Assembly: GCF_020882245.1 (NCBI RefSeq)
Contig: NC_083599.1
Coordinates: 40,512,748 to 40,576,747 of the forward strand
Direction: 5' to 3'
Length of the DNA stretch: 64,000 bases
Origin: Rhopalosiphum padi
Taxonomy: Eukaryota > Arthropoda > Insecta > Hemiptera > Aphididae
Part shown: piece after piece, positions 50,647 to 62,600 of the stretch
Position numbering within the stretch: position 1 is the stretch's first letter
Layout of the letters: each line of letters starts with the position of its first letter
Program-made: the position numbers and the translations under genes
Notes under the pieces: generated by a model
The model's database searches: none
The model's input: the letters and a program-made list of their open reading frames with translations, nothing else
What the model was told of the DNA's origin: nothing

Positions 50647-53220
50647 ATATATTTCATTAAAAAGTCCTATAAATTCCTTATAAAGCTATTATATCTGTTT
50701 AATTTCCATAAAATATATTAAAATTCTTTAAAAATTCATAAATTGCTAAATAATTCTTTAAAAAGTCCATTAAAATCCTTTAAAAAGCCATATAATCCAT
50801 TTGAATTCTATAAAATTCCTTCAAAAACCCCATAATTCTTTAAAAGAACCCATTAAATCTTTAAAATTCCATATATTTCATTAAATATTCCAATTAAATC
50901 CTTTAAAAAGCCATAAAATCCATTTGAATTCTTTAAAATTCCTTCAAAAACCCCATAATTCTTTAAAAGAACCCATTAAATCCTTTAAATTATATATATT
51001 TCATTAAATATTCCAATTAAATCCTTTAAAACAGTCATTAAATCCATTAAAATTCCGAATAATTCGTTAAATAGTCTTATTAATTCCTTTAAAAAGCCAT
51101 AATATCTGTTGAATTTCAATTAAATATATTAAAATTCTTCAAAAATTCATAAATTGCTATATAATTCTTTAAAAAGTCCATTAAAATCCATTTGAATTCT
51201 TTAAAATTCCTTCAAAAACCCCATAATTCTTTATATGAACCGATTAAATCCTTTAAATTCCATATAATTCATTAAATATTCCAATTAAATCCTTTAAAAA
51301 GCCATAAAATCCATTTGAATTCTTTAAAATTCCTTCAAAAACCCCATAATTCTTTAAAAGAACCCATTAAATCCTTTTAATTATATATATTTCATTAAAT
51401 AGTCCAATAAAATCCTTTAAAACAGTCATTAAATCCATTAAAATTACAAATAATTCATTAAATAGTCTTATTAATTCCTTAAAAAAGCCATTATATCTGT
51501 TGTATTTCAATTAAATATATTATAATTCTTCAAAAATTCATAAATTGCCATATAATTCTTTAAAAAGTCCATTAAAATCCTTTATAAAGCCATATAATCC
51601 ATTTGAATTCTTTAAAATTCCTTCAAAAACCCCATAATTCTTTAAAAGAACCCATTAAATCCTTTTAATTATATATATTTCATTAAATATTCCAATTAAA
51701 TCCTTTAAAACAGTCATAAAATCCAATTAATTCCCAACTAATTCATTAAATATTCCAATTAAATCCTTTAAAACAGTCATTAAATCCTTTAAAATTCCAA
51801 ATAATTCGTTAAATAGTCATATTAATTCCTTAAAAAAGCCATAATATCTGTTGAATTTCCATAAAATATATTATAATTCTTTAAAAATTCATAAATTGCT
51901 ATATAATTCTTTAAAAAGTCCATTAAAATCCTTTAAAAAGCCATATAATCCATTTGAATTCTATAAAATTCCTTCAAAAAACCCATAATTCTTTAAAAGA
52001 ACCCATTAAATCCTTTAAATTCCATATATTTCATTAAATATTCCAATTGAATCCTTTAAAACAGTCATTAAATCCATTAAAATTCCAAATAAATCGTTAA
52101 ATAGTCTTATTAATTCCTTAAAAAAGCCATAATATCTGTTGAATTTCCATAAAATATATTATAATTATTTAAAAAGTCCAATAAAATCCTTTAAAAAGCC
52201 ATAAAATTCATTTGAATTCTTTAAAATTCCTTCAAAAACCCCATAATTCTTTAAAAGAACCCATTAAATCCTTAAAAAAGCCATATAATCCATTTGAATT
52301 CTTTAAAATTCCTTCAAAAACCCCATAATTCTTTAAAAGAACCCATTAAATCCTTTTAATTATATATATTTCATTAAATATTCCAATTAATTCCTTAAAA
52401 AAGCCATTATATCTGTTTAATTTCAATTAAATATATTATAATTCTTCAAAAATTCATAAATTGCTATATAATTCTTTAAAAAGTCCATTAAAATCCATTT
52501 GAATTCTTGAAAATTCCTTCAAAAACCCAATAATTCTTTAAAAGAACCCATTAAATCCTTTTAATTATATATATTTCATTAAATAGTCCAATAAAATCCT
52601 TTAAAACAGTCATTAAATCCATTAAAATTACAAATAATTCATTAAATTGTCTTATTAATTCCTTAAAAAAGCCATTATATCTGTTGAATTTCAATTAAAT
52701 ATATTATAATTCTTCAAAAATTCATAAATTGCCATATAATTCTTTAAAAAGTCCATTAAAATCCTTTATAAAGCCATATAATCCATTTGAATTCTTTAAA
52801 ATTCCTTCAAAAACCCCATAAATCTTTAAAAGAACCCATTAAATCCTTTAAATTCCATATAATTCATTAAATATTCCAATTAATTCCTTAAAAAAGCCAT
52901 TATATCTGTTTAATTTCAATTAAATATATTATAATTCTTCAAAAATTCTTAAATTGCTATATAATTCTTTAAAAAGTCCGTTAAAATCCATTTGAATTCT
53001 TTAAAATTCTTTCAAAAACCCCATAATTCTTTATAAGAACCCATTAAATCCTTTTAATTATATATATTTCATTAAATATTCCAATTAAATCTTTTAAAAC
53101 AGTCATAAAATCCAATTAATTCCCAACTAATTCATTAAATAGTCCTATTAATTCCTTAAAAAAGCCATAATATCTGTTGAATTTCCATAAAATATATTAT
53201 AATTCTTCAAAAATTCATAA

Positions 53221-54428
53221 ATTGCCATATAATTCTTTAAAAAGTCCATTAAAATCCTTTAAAAAGCCATATAATCCATTTGAATTCTATAAAATTCCTT
53301 CAAAAACCCCATAATTCTTTAAAACAACCCATTAAATCCTTTAAATTCCATATATTTCATTAAATATTCCAATTGAATCCTTTAAAACAGTCATTAAATC
53401 CATTAAAATTCCAAATAAATCGTTAAATAGTCTTATTAATTCCTTAAAAAAGCCATAATATCTGTTGAATTTCCATAAAATATATTATAATTATTTAAAA
53501 AGTCCAATAAAATCCTTTAAAAAGCCATAAAATTCATTTGAATTCTTTAAAATTCCTTCAAAAACCCCATAATTCTTTATAAGAACCCATTAAATCCTTT
53601 AAAAAGTCCATTAAAATCCATTTGAATTCTTTAAAATTCCTTTCAAAAACCCCATAATTCTTTAAAAGAACCCATTAAATCCTTTTAATTATATATATTT
53701 CATTAAATAGTCCAATAAAATCCTTTAAAACAGTCATTAAATCCATTAAAATTACAAATAATTCATTAAATTGTCTTATTAATTCCTTAAAAAAGCCATT
53801 ATATCTGTTGAATTTCAATTAAATATATTATAATTCTTCAAAAATTCATAAATTGCCATATAATTCTTTAAAAAGTCCATTAAAATCCTTTATAAAGCCA
53901 TATAATCCATTTGAATTCTTTAAAATTCCTTCAAAAACCCCATAATTCTTTAAAAGAACCCATTAAATCCTTTTAATTATATATATTTCATTAAATATTC
54001 CAATTAAATCCTTTAAAACAGTCATAAAATCCATTTGAATTCTTTGAAAATTCCTTCAAAAAACCCATAATTCTTTAAAAGAACCTATTAAATCCTTTTA
54101 ATTATATATATTTCATTAAATAGTCCAATAAAATCCTTTAAAACAGTCATTAAATCCATTAAAATTACAAATAATTCATTAAATTGTCTTATTAATTCCT
54201 TAAAAAAGCCATTAAATCTGTTGAATTTCAATTAAATATATTATAATTCTTCAAAAATTCATAAATTGCTATATAATTCTTTAAAAAGTCCATTAAAATC
54301 CTTTAAAAAGCCATATAATCCATTTGAATTCTATAAAATTCCTTCAAAAACCCCATAATTCTTTATAAGAACCCATTAAATCCTTTTAATTATATATATT
54401 TCATTAAATATTCCAATTAAATCTTTTA
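53221..54428 (+). repeat. Satellite with a 413-bp pair
   Basis: Ordinary modules plus AAAACAACCC (near 53321) and AAATCGTTAAATAGTC. AGTCCAATAA at 53709 and 54122 marks the 413-bp pair. One extra T is seen in CCTTTCAAAAACCCC near 53639. No landmark core. Confidence 0.75.
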
Positions 54429-55799
54429 AAACAGTCATAAAATCCAATTAATTCCCAACTAATTCATTAAATAGTCCTATTAATTCCTTAAAAAAGCCAT
54501 AATATCTGTTGAATTTCCATAAAATATATTATAATTCTTCAAAAATTCATAAATTGCTATATAATTCTTTAAAAAGTCCATTAAAATCCTTTAAAAAGCC
54601 ATATAATCCATTTGAATTCTATAAAATTCCTTCAAAAACCCCATAATTCTTTAAAAGAACCCATTAAATCCTTTTAATTATATATATTTCATTAAATGTT
54701 CCAATTAAATCCTTTAAAACAGTCATAAAATCCAATTAATTCCCAACTAATTCATTAAATATTCCAATTAAATCCTTTAAAACAGTCATTAAATCCTTTA
54801 AAATTCCAAATAATTCGTTAAATAGTCATATTAATTCCTTAAAAAAGCCATAATATCTGTTGAATTTCCATAAAATATATTATAATTCTTTAAAAATTCA
54901 TAAATTGCTATATAATTCTTTAAAAAGTCCATTAAAATCCTTTAAAAAGCCATATAATCCATTTGAATTCTATAAAATTCCTTCAAAAACCCCATAATTC
55001 TTTAAAACAACCCATTAAATCCTTTAAATTCCATATATTTCATTAAATATTCCAATTGAATCCTTTAAAACAGTCATTAAATCCATTAAAATTCCAAATA
55101 AATCGTTAAATAGTCTTATTAATTCCTTAAAAAAGCCATAATATCTGTTGAATTTCCATAAAATATATTATAATTATTTAAAAAGTCCAATAAAATCCTT
55201 TAAAAAGCCATAAAATCCATTTGAATTCTTTAAAATTCCTTCAAAAACCCCATAATTCTTTATAAGAACCGATTAAATCCTTTAAATTCCATATAATTCA
55301 TTAAATATTCCAATTAAATCCTTTAAAAAGCCATAAAATCCATTTGAATTCTTTAAAATTCCTTCAAAAACCCCATAATTCTTTAAAAGAACCCATTAAA
55401 TCCTTTTAATTATATATATTTCATTAAATAGTCCAATAAAATCCTTTAAAACAGTCATTAAATCCATTAAAATTACAAATAATTCATTAAATTGTCTTAT
55501 TAATTCCTTAAAAAAGCCATTATATCTGTTGAATTTCAATTAAATATATTATAATTCTTCAAAAATTCATAAATTGCCTTATAATTCTTTAAAAAGTCCA
55601 TTAAAATCCTTTATAAAGCCATATAATCCATTTGAATTCTTTAAAATTCCTTCAAAAACCCCATAATTCTTTAAAAGAACCCATTAAATCCTTTTAATTA
55701 TATATATTTCATTAAATATTCCAATTAAATCCTTTAAAACAGTCATAAAATCCAATTAATTCCCAACTAATTCATTAAATATTCCAATTAAATCCTTTA
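54429..55799 (+). repeat. 1371-bp unit, copy 1
   Basis: AAAACAACCC at 55004 pairs with 56375, and the private AAATTGCCTTATAATTC (GCCTT at 55576) pairs with 56947, both 1371 apart. The left edge is AACAGTCATAAAATCC at 54430, identical to 55801. Confidence 0.87.
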
Positions 55800-57170
55800 A
55801 AACAGTCATAAAATCCAATTAATTCCCAACTAATTCATTAAATAGTCCTATTAATTCCTTAAAAAAGCCATAATATCTGTTGAATTTCCATAAAATATAT
55901 TATAATTCTTCAAAAATTCATAAATTGCTATATAATTCTTTAAAAAGTCCATTAAAATCCTTTAAAAAGCCATATAATCCATTTGAATTCTATAAAATTC
56001 CTTCAAAAACCCCATAATTCTTTAAAAGAACCCATTAAATCCTTTTAATTATATATATTTCATTAAATGTTCCAATTAAATCCTTTAAAACAGTCATAAA
56101 ATCCAATTAATTCCCAACTAATTCATTAAATATTCCAATTAAATCCTTTAAAACAGTCATTAAATCCTTTAAAATTCCAAATAATTCGTTAAATAGTCAT
56201 ATTAATTCCTTAAAAAAGCCATAATATCTGTTGAATTTCCATAAAATATATTATAATTCTTTAAAAATTCATAAATTGCTATATAATTCTTTAAAAAGTC
56301 CATTAAAATCCTTTAAAAAGCCATATAATCCATTTGAATTCTATAAAATTCCTTCAAAAACCCCATAATTCTTTAAAACAACCCATTAAATCCTTTAAAT
56401 TCCATATATTTCATTAAATATTCCAATTGAATCCTTTAAAACAGTCATTAAATCCATTAAAATTCCAAATAAATCGTTAAATAGTCTTATTAATTCCTTA
56501 AAAAAGCCATAATATCTGTTGAATTTCCATAAAATATATTATAATTATTTAAAAAGTCCAATAAAATCCTTTAAAAAGCCATAAAATCCATTTGAATTCT
56601 TTAAAATTCCTTCAAAAACCCCATAATTCTTTATAAGAACCGATTAAATCCTTTAAATTCCATATAATTCATTAAATATTCCAATTAAATCCTTTAAAAA
56701 GCCATAAAATCCATTTGAATTCTTTAAAATTCCTTCAAAAACCCCATAATTCTTTAAAAGAACCCATTAAATCCTTTTAATTATATATATTTCATTAAAT
56801 AGTCCAATAAAATCCTTTAAAACAGTCATTAAATCCATTAAAATTACAAATAATTCATTAAATTGTCTTATTAATTCCTTAAAAAAGCCATTATATCTGT
56901 TGAATTTCAATTAAATATATTATAATTCTTCAAAAATTCATAAATTGCCTTATAATTCTTTAAAAAGTCCATTAAAATCCTTTATAAAGCCATATAATCC
57001 ATTTGAATTCTTTAAAATTCCTTCAAAAACCCCATAATTCTTTAAAAGAACCCATTAAATCCTTTTAATTATATATATTTCATTAAATATTCCAATTAAA
57101 TCCTTTAAAACAGTCATAAAATCCAATTAATTCCCAACTAATTCATTAAATATTCCAATTAAATCCTTTA
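55800..57170 (+). repeat. 1371-bp unit, copy 2
   Basis: Directly adjoins copy 1; the joint is recognisable because AATTAAATCCTTTAAAACAG precedes it, where copy 1 has AATTAAATCTTTTAAAACAG. It diverges near 57185 (AATCCAATTAAATCCC against AATCCAATTAATTCCC). Confidence 0.86.
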
Positions 57171-57630
57171 AAACAGTCATTAAATCCAATTAAATCCCAA
57201 CTAATTTCTTAAATAGTCCTATGAATTCCTTAAAAAAGCCATTTTATCTGTTTAATTTCCATAAAATATATTATAATTCTTCAAAAATTCATAAATTGCC
57301 ATATAATTCTTTAAAAAGTCCATTAAAATCCTTTATAAAGCCATATAATCCATTTGAATTCTTTAAAATTCCTTCAAAAACCCCATAATTCTTTAAAAGA
57401 ACCCATTAAATCCTTAAAAACGCCATATAATCCATTTGAATTCTTTAAAATTCCTTCAAAAACCCCATAATTCTTTAAAAGAACCCATTAAATCCTTTTA
57501 ATTATATATATTTCATTAAATATTCCAATTAATTCCTTAAAAAAGCCATTATATCTGTTTAATTTCAATTAAATATATTATAATTCTTCAAAAATTCATA
57601 AATTGCTATATAATTCTTTAAAAAGTCCAT
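56582..57630 (+). repeat. 1049-bp unit, copy 1
   Basis: AAAATCCATTTGAATTC at 56583 starts a unit repeated at 57632. CGCC of TAAAAACGCC lies at 57421 and 58470. This copy overlaps the second 1371-bp unit, so the 1049-bp event is nested on top of it or older. It has GCCTTATAATTC where the next copy has GCCATATAATTC. Confidence 0.85.
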
Positions 57631-58679
57631 TAAAATCCATTTGAATTCTTTAAAATTCCTTCAAAAACCCCATAATTCTTTATAAGAACCGATTAAATCC
57701 TTTAAATTCCATATAATTCATTAAATATTCCAATTAAATCCTTTAAAAAGCCATAAAATCCATTTGAATTCTTTAAAATTCCTTCAAAAACCCCATAATT
57801 CTTTAAAAGAACCCATTAAATCCTTTTAATTATATATATTTCATTAAATAGTCCAATAAAATCCTTTAAAACAGTCATTAAATCCATTAAAATTACAAAT
57901 AATTCATTAAATTGTCTTATTAATTCCTTAAAAAAGCCATTATATCTGTTGAATTTCAATTAAATATATTATAATTCTTCAAAAATTCATAAATTGCCAT
58001 ATAATTCTTTAAAAAGTCCATTAAAATCCTTTATAAAGCCATATAATCCATTTGAATTCTTTAAAATTCCTTCAAAAACCCCATAATTCTTTAAAAGAAC
58101 CCATTAAATCCTTTTAATTATATATATTTCATTAAATATTCCAATTAAATCCTTTAAAACAGTCATAAAATCCAATTAATTCCCAACTAATTCATTAAAT
58201 ATTCCAATTAAATCCTTTAAAACAGTCATTAAATCCAATTAAATCCCAACTAATTTCTTAAATAGTCCTATGAATTCCTTAAAAAAGCCATTTTATCTGT
58301 TTAATTTCCATAAAATATATTATAATTCTTCAAAAATTCATAAATTGCCATATAATTCTTTAAAAAGTCCATTAAAATCCTTTATAAAGCCATATAATCC
58401 ATTTGAATTCTTTAAAATTCCTTCAAAAACCCCATAATTCTTTAAAAGAACCCATTAAATCCTTAAAAACGCCATATAATCCATTTGAATTCTTTAAAAT
58501 TCCTTCAAAAACCCCATAATTCTTTAAAAGAACCCATTAAATCCTTTTAATTATATATATTTCATTAAATATTCCAATTAATTCCTTAAAAAAGCCATTA
58601 TATCTGTTTAATTTCAATTAAATATATTATAATTCTTCAAAAATTCATAAATTGCTATATAATTCTTTAAAAAGTCCAT
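57631..58679 (+). repeat. 1049-bp unit, copy 2
   Basis: Second copy, with CGCC at 58470 and GCCATATAATTC at 57996. It passes without a break into a partial third copy. Confidence 0.85.
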
Positions 58680-59063
58680 TAAAATCCATTTGAATTCTTT
58701 AAAATTCCTTCAAAAACCCCATAATTCTTTATAAGAACCGATTAAATCCTTTAAATTCCATATAATTCATTAAATATTCCAATTAAATCCTTTAAAAAGC
58801 CATAAAATCCATTTGAATTCTTTAAAATTCCTTCAAAAACCCCATAATTCTTTAAAAGAACCCATTAAATCCTTTTAATTATATATATTTCATTAAATAG
58901 TCCAATAAAATCCTTTAAAACAGTCATTAAATCCATTAAAATTACAAATAATTCATTAAATTGTCTTATTAATTCCTTAAAAAAGCCATTATATCTGTTG
59001 AATTTCAATTAAATATATTATAATTCTTCAAAAATTCATAAATTGCCATATAATTCTTTAAAA
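58680..59063 (+). repeat. 1049-bp unit, partial copy 3
   Basis: Follows the unit for about 384 bases and then leaves it at AATTCTTTAAAATTCC, where the other copies read AATTCTTTAAAAAGTCC. The shared CTTTAAAA is the probable exchange point. The same joint is seen near 38978, 42456 and 46955. Confidence 0.78.
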
Positions 59064-59620
59064 TTCCTTCAAAAACCCCATAATTCTTTAAAAGAACCCA
59101 TTAAATCCTTTTAATTATATATATTTCATTAAATGTTCCAATTAAATCCTTTAAAACAGTCATAAAATCCAATTAATTCCCAACTAATTCATTAAATATT
59201 CCAATTAAATCCTTTAAAACAGTCATTAAATCCTTTAAAATTCCAAATAATTCGTTAAATAGTCATATTAATTCCTTAAAAAAGCCATAATATCTGTTGA
59301 ATTTCCATAAAATATATTATAATTCTTTAAAAATTCATAAATTGCTATATAATTCTTTAAAAAGTCCATTAAAATCCTTTAAAAAGCCATATTATCCATT
59401 TGAATTCTATAAAATTCCTTCAAAAAACCCATAATTCTTTAAAAGAACCCATTAAATCCTTTAAATTCCATATATTTCATTAAATATTCCAATTGAATCC
59501 TTTAAAACAGTCATTAAATCCATTAAAATTCCAAATAAATCGTTAAATAGTCTTATTAATTCCTTAAAAAAGCCATAATATCTGTTGAATTTCCATAAAA
59601 TATATTATAATTATTTAAAA
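59064..59620 (+). repeat. Satellite before the second 10.78-kb copy
   Basis: Ordinary modules with the ATGTTCCAATT variant (59133), CATATTATCC near 59388 and CAAAAAACCCATAA. It resembles 39.0-39.5 kb and 42.5-43.0 kb. No gene or landmark core. Confidence 0.75.
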
Positions 59621-62600
59621 AGTCCAATAAAATCCTTTAAAAAGCCATAAAATTCATTTGAATTCTTTAAAATTCCTTCAAAAACCCCATAATTCTTTAA
59701 AAGAACCCATTAAATCCTTAAAAAAGCCATATAATCCATTTGAATTCTTTAAATTTCCTTCAAAAACCCCATAATTCTTTAAAAGAACCCATTAAATCCT
59801 TTTAATTATATATATTTCATTAAATAGTCCAATAAAATCCTTTAAAACAGTCATTAAATCCATTAAAATTACAAATAATTCATTAAATTGTCTTATTAAT
59901 TCCTTAAAAAAGCCATTATATCTGTTGAATTTCAATTAAATATATTATAATTCTTCAAAAATTCATAAATTGCCATATAATTCTTTAAAAAGTCCATTAA
60001 AATCCTTTATAAAGCCATATAATCCATTTGAATTCTTTAAAATTCCTTCAAAAACCCCATAATTCTTTAAAAGAACCCATTAAATCCTTTTAATTATATA
60101 TATTTCATTAAATATTCCAATTAAATCCTTTAAAACAGTCATAAAATCCATTTGAATTCTTTAAAATTCCTTCAAAAACCCCATAATTCTTTAAAAGAAC
60201 CTATTAAATCCTTTTAATTATATATATTTCATTAAATAGTCCAATAAAATCCTTTAAAACAGTCATTAAATCCATTAAAATTACAAATAATTCATTAAAT
60301 TGTCTTATTAATTCCTTAAAAAAGCCATTATATCTGTTGAATTTCAATTAAATATATTATAATTCTTCAAAAATTCATAAATTGCCATATAATTCTTTAA
60401 AAAGTCCATTAAAATCCTTTATAAAGCCATATAATCCATTTGAATTCTTTAAAATTCCTTCAAAAACCCCATAATTCTTTAAAAGAACCCATTAAATCCT
60501 TTAAAAAGCCATATAATCCATTTGAATTCTTTAAAATTCCTTCAAAAACCCCATAATTCTTTAAAAGAACCCATTAAATCCTTAAAAAAGCCATATAATC
60601 CATTTGAATTCTTTAAAATTCCTTCAAAAACCCCATAATTCTTTAAAAGAACCCATTAAATCCTTTTAATTATATATATTTCATTAAATATTCCAATTAA
60701 TTCCTTAAAAAAGCCATTATATCTGTTTAATTTCAATTAAATATATTATAATTCTTTAAAAATTCATAAATTGCTATATAATTCTTTAAAAAGTCCATTA
60801 AAATCCTTTAAAAAGCCATATAATCCATTTGAGTATTTTAAAATTCCTTCAAAAACCCCATAATTCTTTAAAAGAACCCATTAAATCCATTAAAATTACA
60901 AATAATTCATTAAATAGTCCTATTAATTCCTTAAAAAAGCCATAATATCTGTTGAATTTCAATTAAATATATTATAATTCTTCAAAAATTCTTAAATTGC
61001 TATATAATTCTTTAAAAAGTCCGTTAAAATCCATTTGATTTCTTTAAAATTCTTTCAAAAACCCCATAATTCTTTATAAGAACCCATTAAATCCTTTTAA
61101 TTATATATATTTCATTAAATATTCCAATTAAATCTTTTAAAACAGTCATAAAATCCAATTAATTCCCAACTAATTCATTAAATAGTCCTATTAATTCCTT
61201 AAAAAAGCCATAATATCTGTTGAATTTCCATAAAATATATTATAATTCTTTAAAAAAACATAAATTTCTATATAAATCTTTAAAAAAACCCAATAAATCC
61301 TTTAAATTCCATTATATTTCTTGTAAATCTTTAAAAAAAAAACACTTTGTCAACTTTCAAATGTTTTGAAATCCATTTATACACCATAGAATTCGTTTAA
61401 ATAGTGTTAATAATCCGAAAAATTCCATATATTTCATTAAAAAGTCCTATAAATTCCTTATAAAGCTATTATATCTGTTTAATTTCCATAAAATATATTA
61501 AAATTCTTTAAAAATTCATAAATTGCTAAATAATTCTTTAAAAAGTCCATTAAAATCCTTTAAAAAGCCATATAATCCATTTGAATTCTATAAAATTCCT
61601 TCAAAAACCCCATAATTCTTTAAAAGAACCCATTAAATCTTTTAAATTCCATATATTTCATTAAATATTCCAATTAAATCCTTTAAAAAGCCATAAAATC
61701 CATTTGAATTCTTTAAAATTCCTTCAAAAACCCCATAATTCTTTAAAAGAACCCATTAAATCCTTTAAATTATATATATTTCATTAAATATTCCAATTAA
61801 ATCCTTTAAAACAGTCATTAAATCCATTAAAATTCCGAATAATTCGTTAAATAGTCTTATTAATTCCTTTAAAAAGCCATAATATCTGTTGAATTTCAAT
61901 TAAATATATTAAAATTCTTCAAAAATTCATAAATTGCTATATAATTCTTTAAAAAGTCCATTAAAATCCATTTGAATTCTTTAAAATTCCTTCAAAAACC
62001 CCATAATTCTTTATATGAACCGATTAAATCCTTTAAATTCCATATAATTCATTAAATATTCCAATTAAATCCTTTAAAAAGCCATAAAATCCATTTGAAT
62101 TCTTTAAAATTCCTTCAAAAACCCCATAATTCTTTAAAAGAACCCATTAAATCCTTTTAATTATATATATTTCATTAAATAGTCCAATAAAATCCTTTAA
62201 AACAGTCATTAAATCCATTAAAATTACAAATAATTCATTAAATAGTCTTATTAATTCCTTAAAAAAGCCATTATATCTGTTGTATTTCAATTAAATATAT
62301 TATAATTCTTCAAAAATTCATAAATTGCCATATAATTCTTTAAAAAGTCCATTAAAATCCTTTATAAAGCCATATAATCCATTTGAATTCTTTAAAATTC
62401 CTTCAAAAACCCCATAATTCTTTAAAAGAACCCATTAAATCCTTTTAATTATATATATTTCATTAAATATTCCAATTAAATCCTTTAAAACAGTCATAAA
62501 ATCCAATTAATTCCCAACTAATTCATTAAATATTCCAATTAAATCCTTTAAAACAGTCATTAAATCCTTTAAAATTCCAAATAATTCGTTAAATAGTCAT

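Larger units (their letters stand above)
48841..59620 (+). repeat. 10,780-bp unit, copy 1
   Basis: AGTCCAATAA at 48841 pairs with 59621, L18 with L19, the rare GAATTCTTGAAAATTCC near 52501 with 63281, and CATAAATCTTTAAAAG near 52818 with 63598, all 10,780 apart. This copy is complete and contains nested 412-, 1371- and 1049-bp duplications. The only landmark core in it is L18. Confidence 0.87.
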
